Shown here one piece after another: positions 22,383-24,905 of a stretch of 24,905 nucleotides of DNA (the stretch's first letter is position 1; each line of letters opens with the position of its first letter). Origin of the DNA: CBDVBZ01 sp965372355 (GTDB lineage: Bacteria; Krumholzibacteriota; Krumholzibacteriia; WVZY01); contig CBDVBZ010000045.1 in NCBI GenBank assembly GCA_965372355.1, positions 1 through 24,905 on the forward strand, written 5' to 3'. The notes beneath the pieces are model-generated. The model ran no database searches and was not told the origin of the DNA. It worked only from the letters and a program-made list of their open reading frames with translations. A program made the position numbers and the translations under genes.

Positions 22383-22894
22383 CGGCTCATTGCCTCTTTC
22401 AGTTGTTCCCGCAACATCCGCCGCGCCCTGTGGAGATAGGACTTCACGGTGTTCAGGGGCAGCTGCAGGATGTCGCTGATCTGATCGTATTTCATTCCCT
22501 GGATCTCACGGTGAATCACGATTGAACGGTACGGTTCCTTCAACGTGGCCAGCGCTGCCTGTATGTGCGAGCGCAGCTCCGAACCCTCGGTGGACCGCTC
22601 GGGATCCAGCTCGCGGGAGACCGCCTGTGGCAATTCTTCCACACCCATCCCCGCGACCACGCGGGTCCGGTAGGCTTTTCTTTTTCGCGCCGTGTCGATA
22701 CAGGCGTTGGTCGTCACTCGATGGAGCCACGCGAAAATCGTTTCTTCCCTAAGGGTTGCCCAGTTATTCCACAGGCGCATCAAGACCTCCTGGGTCGTAT
22801 CCTCGGCCTCTTCACGGTTGCCGAGCCTGTAAAAGGCGAACGTGTAAACCCAGTCACGGTGTTTCTCAACCAGTTCTTCGAATCGTCTCGTCAT
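22379..22894 (-). CDS. ECF (sigma-70 family group 4) RNA polymerase sigma factor
   Basis: A 171-residue sigma factor with region 2 (FEELVEKHRDWVYTFAFYRL, then AEDTTQEVLMRLW) and region 4 (LATLKEPYRSIVIHREIQGM and the helix-turn-helix NTVKSYLHRARRMLREQL). Regions 1 and 3 are absent, as usual for ECF factors. Its TGA overlaps the anti-sigma ATG. A candidate self-recognised promoter lies at 22909-22935. The ATG at 22894 has no clear ribosome site, and the predicted leader is only about 8-12 bases, so near-leaderless translation is possible. It directs the four-gene cassette down to 20542. Confidence 0.93.
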   Translation of the reverse strand: MTRRFEELVEKHRDWVYTFAFYRLGNREEAEDTTQEVLMRLWNNWATLREETIFAWLHRVTTNACIDTARKRKAYRTRVVAGMGVEELPQAVSRELDPERSTEGSELRSHIQAALATLKEPYRSIVIHREIQGMKYDQISDILQLPLNTVKSYLHRARRMLREQLKEAMSR

Positions 22895-22908
22895 GATCTG
22901 TCTGTAGA

Positions 22909-22935
22909 GACGGATGTGGGTGGAGGAAAGTTGCA
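22909..22935 (-). promoter_or_regulatory. Candidate ECF-type autoregulatory promoter
   Basis: On the minus strand TGCAAC (22930-22935) is followed after 17 bases by CGTC (22909-22912). The AAC and CGTC cores with 16-17 base spacing are the common ECF promoter pattern. It lies directly before the sigma factor gene, which usually drives its own operon. The very short distance to the ATG is the weak point. Confidence 0.5.
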
Positions 22936-23020
22936 GGTCCCGACGGGGTACGGTTGGAGAGACAGGAGGTTCGGGGGCGCGATCGGCCGCCGGCCGGCCC
23001 CGCGTATCCAGGGTGAGCGG

Positions 23021-23950
23021 TTATTCCTCGCCGGGTGGGAGGGGTGTGAGGATGACACCCAGGACCCACGTCGTACCGGCGATCGTGTTCTTACCGCCGA
23101 TGACGTGATACGCCTCGGCCGTCAGACCGAAGGTGCGGGTGAGATTGTAGGCGATCACCGGGCTGATCTGAAACCGGTCCTGGTTACGGGCGTTGGCGTC
23201 GGAGCTCGACGTACCGCCGCCGGGCAGTGGCGTCTGTGCGCTGAGATCCGGGATCGGACCGACGTTCTGGAGACCCTCAAGCCTGACCTTCACAAAGAGG
23301 GGGCCTGTTGTATATCCTCCCTCGATGTTGTAGATAACCTCGTCGTCGAAGTCCGCGCCCCCCCGAAACCGATAGCCAACCCCACCGCTGATGTACGCCG
23401 GCAGGGGGTAGAAGCTCTGCCCAACCAGGAGGCTCACCTCCGCATCGATCTTACCGGTGCCGAGCGCGGGTCCTCCGTTGTCCGGTATCTTCTCGTAGCC
23501 AAGCGGCACCTTGATACCCGCCTGAATGGAAACAGCGGTTGGTGTCTGGATGAAAGGCGCGCGCACCCACAGCCAGAAATCACCGAGGCCGCCATTCGTG
23601 AGGGTGACCTCCTTTGGTGTATCACCGGGGACGAGTGCAACCTGCGTGTTTTCCGTCGATGATATCTTGAAGGGCAACCGGGTCACCAGTGTGTAGCGGT
23701 CGGTGAGCCCGTATTCCGCGTAGGCGGTAAAGGAAAGATCGCGAAAGGTCTCTCTCAGAAAGAGCGGATCATTGGCTGCAATCGGCTCGAGATCGCCGCG
23801 GACGTTGTATTGCTCGCTGGTGGAGAGGTAGTCCGCCGAGAGCTTGACGAAATAGCCATCGACCGGCTGGACCCACGCCTGACAGGCGACCTCCGCCGCA
23901 TTGAACACGGGTACGGAGATCACGGCAACAACGATCAGGAGACGCAGCAT
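23021..23950 (-). CDS. Outer-membrane beta-barrel protein (transporter/phenol-degradation MetA-like family)
   Basis: A 309-residue exported protein. The signal peptide is at 1-25 (MLRLLIVVAVISVPVFNAAEVACQA), followed by alternating amphipathic strands, such as RYTLVTRLPFKISS, LGDFWLWVRAPF, VSIQAGIKVPLGY, YISGGVGYRF and GLTAEAYHVIGG. The pattern of strand-rich repeats and the GxxKxPLGYE-type motif suggest the 'transporter' family associated with MetA-pathway phenol degradation; the assignment is by pattern only. The C-terminus is PLPPGEE, not the classical aromatic end. ATG 23950 has AAGGA upstream. The 237 bases of open frame before it are non-coding and hold the promoter. Confidence 0.75.
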   Translation of the reverse strand: MLRLLIVVAVISVPVFNAAEVACQAWVQPVDGYFVKLSADYLSTSEQYNVRGDLEPIAANDPLFLRETFRDLSFTAYAEYGLTDRYTLVTRLPFKISSTENTQVALVPGDTPKEVTLTNGGLGDFWLWVRAPFIQTPTAVSIQAGIKVPLGYEKIPDNGGPALGTGKIDAEVSLLVGQSFYPLPAYISGGVGYRFRGGADFDDEVIYNIEGGYTTGPLFVKVRLEGLQNVGPIPDLSAQTPLPGGGTSSSDANARNQDRFQISPVIAYNLTRTFGLTAEAYHVIGGKNTIAGTTWVLGVILTPLPPGEE

Positions 23951-24094
23951 GGAGATCCTTCGGCGTGGGGCGACTCGCCAAAGCGCCGGCCGGGTGGGCG
24001 AGATCGGACCATTGTCAAGTGCTTCGGCGATGGCAAACGGGAGCCAGGGACATACGGTGTTGGCAGGAACCAACTCAATATAGTTATAGGCGTT

Positions 24095-24123
24095 AATATA
24101 GTCGGCGGCAGTGCGCTTGTGAA
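24095..24123 (-). promoter_or_regulatory. Sigma-70 promoter for the outer-membrane protein gene
   Basis: On the minus strand TTCACA (24118-24123) is separated by exactly 17 bases from TATATT (24095-24100). Both hexamers have one mismatch to consensus. A second AT-rich box, TATATT, follows closely downstream. The leader would be about 140 bases. Confidence 0.6.
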
Positions 24124-24194
24124 GGCAAACATGCGGGTATCGCCTGTCAAACACGACAAACCCCTTGTGAAGGCTTGAGTTATCCAAATGGCGA

Positions 24195-24223
24195 TTGACG
24201 CCCTGATCGCAACTTCCTATATT
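24195..24223 (+). promoter_or_regulatory. Sigma-70 promoter for the Fe-S carrier gene
   Basis: TTGACG (24195-24200), a 17-base spacer, and TATATT (24218-24223) form a near-consensus promoter, one mismatch in each hexamer. Transcription would start near 24230, about 118 bases before the start codon. Confidence 0.7.
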
Positions 24224-24347
24224 ATGGAGACATGATCACAAGGCTCCCCCGTTGAGCCGAAAATTGCTTAGTAAATAACAGGTTATGTGCCCCGGAGGGG
24301 CCGCGGCGATCTGGCGTCGCAGAATTCTTGAGAAGGAGCGAAACCAA

Positions 24348-24677
24348 GTGGTGACGATTACCGATAGTGCCGTTCAGGCGATCAAATCTGCAATAGCTGA
24401 CGAGAAGACGACGCCGGAGGAGGCGTACCTGAGAGTCGGGGTCAAGGGCGGTGGTTGTTCGGGTTTTTCCTATGTTTTGAGCGTCGATACCGAGAGGCGT
24501 GACGGCGATCTCGAGATCGAGAAGGACGGTGTCCGTCTGTTGATCGATTTGAAAAGCCAGGTTTATCTGGCGGGTTCGACGCTGGACTTCACGACCGGCC
24601 TCAACGGCAAGGGGTTTGTCTTTACAAACCCGAACGCGACCGGTACGTGCGGTTGCGGTGACTCGTTCAGTATTTGA
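24348..24677 (+). CDS. A-type iron-sulfur carrier (IscA/SufA/ErpA family)
   Basis: A 109-residue HesB-like protein that delivers Fe-S clusters to apoproteins. The three cluster-binding cysteines are C37 (GGGCSGF), C101 and C103 (TCGCG), with the family spacing C-x63-C-x-C. The start is one of two consecutive GTG codons at 24348/24351, with AAGGAG at 24333-24338; an upstream in-frame ATG at 24292 would add unrelated sequence. It stands alone, without isc or suf neighbours, so ErpA-like general service is more likely than a dedicated assembly role. Nearby MutY and NadA are possible clients. A clear promoter and terminator frame it as a single-gene unit. Confidence 0.92.
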   Translation: MVTITDSAVQAIKSAIADEKTTPEEAYLRVGVKGGGCSGFSYVLSVDTERRDGDLEIEKDGVRLLIDLKSQVYLAGSTLDFTTGLNGKGFVFTNPNATGTCGCGDSFSI

Positions 24678-24711
24678 CCGGACCATCCAGACCCCCGCCA
24701 TTTCTTGTATG

Positions 24712-24743
24712 ACCGGCCGATTGAAACCCGGCCGGTTTTTCTT
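24712..24743 (+). terminator. Intrinsic terminator of the Fe-S carrier gene
   Basis: ACCGGCC (24712-24718) pairs with GGCCGGT (24730-24736) around an 11-base loop. A T-rich run (TTTTTCTTT) follows. It lies 35 bases after the stop. Confidence 0.85.
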
Positions 24744-24777
24744 TGGGTGTTGACAACGTCCATGTTTGCTAACAACT

Positions 24778-24808
24778 ATGTAACGCGGACCTTGCCGCCG
24801 CGTTACAT
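24778..24808. repeat. Perfect 11-bp inverted repeat
   Basis: ATGTAACGCGG (24778-24788) and CCGCGTTACAT (24798-24808) form a perfect 11-bp stem with a 9-base loop. There is no T-run on either side. It lies 3 bases before the 40-bp repeat copy at 24812-24851. It may be an operator-like site or part of a larger repeat. Confidence 0.7.
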
Positions 24809-24811
24809 CCG

Positions 24812-24851
24812 CCGGTTGGAGCCCTTCCAGGACGGGGCGCAGCTCAACCGG
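24812..24851. repeat. 40-bp copy of the trmB-upstream repeat (both ends, no interior)
   Basis: Bases 24812-24833 equal the reverse complement of 3678-3699, and 24834-24851 equal the reverse complement of 3521-3538. The 139-bp interior of the longer copy is absent. The unit is itself an imperfect hairpin, with CCGGTTGGAGC against GCTCAACCGG. Confidence 0.85.
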
Positions 24852-24905
24852 CGACCCGGCGCTGACTGCCGTGACAAGAAGCGGTCCTCAATAATGACAC
24901 CGAAA

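Larger units (their letters stand above)
23951..24347. other. Divergent promoter region
   Basis: 397 bases between the outer-membrane protein and the Fe-S carrier. It contains a leftward promoter (24095-24123) and a rightward promoter (24195-24223). The rightward leader has small hairpins (GGCTC/GAGCC near 24242-24257, CCCC/GGGG near 24289-24300). No small gene is supported. Confidence 0.5.

Noticed and set aside
22980..23020. GC-rich palindromes after the beta-barrel gene as a terminator
   Set aside because: The GGCCG/CGGCC words can form a hairpin, but no T-run follows on the minus strand.
22565..23662. 365-residue open frame on the plus strand across the sigma factor promoter and beta-barrel gene
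   Set aside because: It runs antisense to two supported genes and through their intergenic region; no coding signature.
23951..24187. N-terminal extension of the beta-barrel protein to 24187
   Set aside because: It would bury the signal peptide 79 residues in and run through a good promoter (24095-24123).

Overview
The window reads as a chromosomal segment of a moderately GC-rich, Gram-negative bacterium. It encodes a lipoprotein, a secreted beta-barrel protein, an ECF sigma/anti-sigma pair and a sigma-54 activator. Genes are tightly packed, with several ATGA or TAGTG start/stop overlaps. I cannot place the organism with confidence. The gene mix (K+-dependent membrane pyrophosphatase, MshEN-DUF4388 protein, DUF4252 cassette, holin-like/phosphodiesterase fusion) would suit a deltaproteobacterial or FCB-type uncultured lineage, but that is a guess. 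I see no tRNA, rRNA, CRISPR, transposase or phage module.

Layout. 1-2227: tail of an upstream gene, a leader with a 26-residue hydrophobic peptide ORF and a strong hairpin, then a GAF-AAA+-Fis sigma-54 activator. 2291-5825 (leftward): PNPOx (pdxH), tRNA m7G46 methyltransferase (trmB), a 179-bp repeat element, and a membrane-anchored alkaline-phosphatase-superfamily protein. 6042-6896 (rightward): an MBL-fold hydrolase. 6902-11574 (leftward): membrane pyrophosphatase hppA, a 33-residue membrane peptide, an SSS-family Na+ symporter, a gene remnant, and an orphan ZnuA-type metal-binding protein. Upstream of hppA lies a promoter followed by a structured RNA and an intrinsic terminator. 11910-12380 (leftward): a GNAT acetyltransferase. 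12612-17127 (rightward): a GcvT-family protein and two tandem phytoene-desaturase-like FAD oxidoreductases, interrupted by a 163-bp palindromic element. 17140-20378 (leftward): an MshEN-DUF4388 protein, a truncated paralogue of it, mutY and nadA. 20542-22894 (leftward): an ECF sigma factor, a zinc-finger anti-sigma and two DUF4252 proteins. 23021-23950 (leftward): an outer-membrane beta-barrel protein. 24348-24677 (rightward): an A-type Fe-S carrier, followed by a terminator and a short copy of the trmB-upstream repeat.

How the genes may work together. HppA carries K+-dependence residues and a Glu position typical of Na+-pumping pyrophosphatases, and it sits just upstream of a Na+ symporter with a coupled small peptide. 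A PPi-driven Na+ gradient feeding solute uptake is a plausible unit, perhaps controlled by the leader RNA. The GcvT/oxidoreductase trio looks like a folate-linked demethylation or amine-oxidation pathway of unknown substrate. nadA and mutY overlap by ATGA. The ECF cassette is a self-contained signalling operon with a candidate autoregulatory promoter.

The most unusual signals are the leader RNA before hppA, the two repeat elements, and two gene remnants that abut the stop codons of intact genes.
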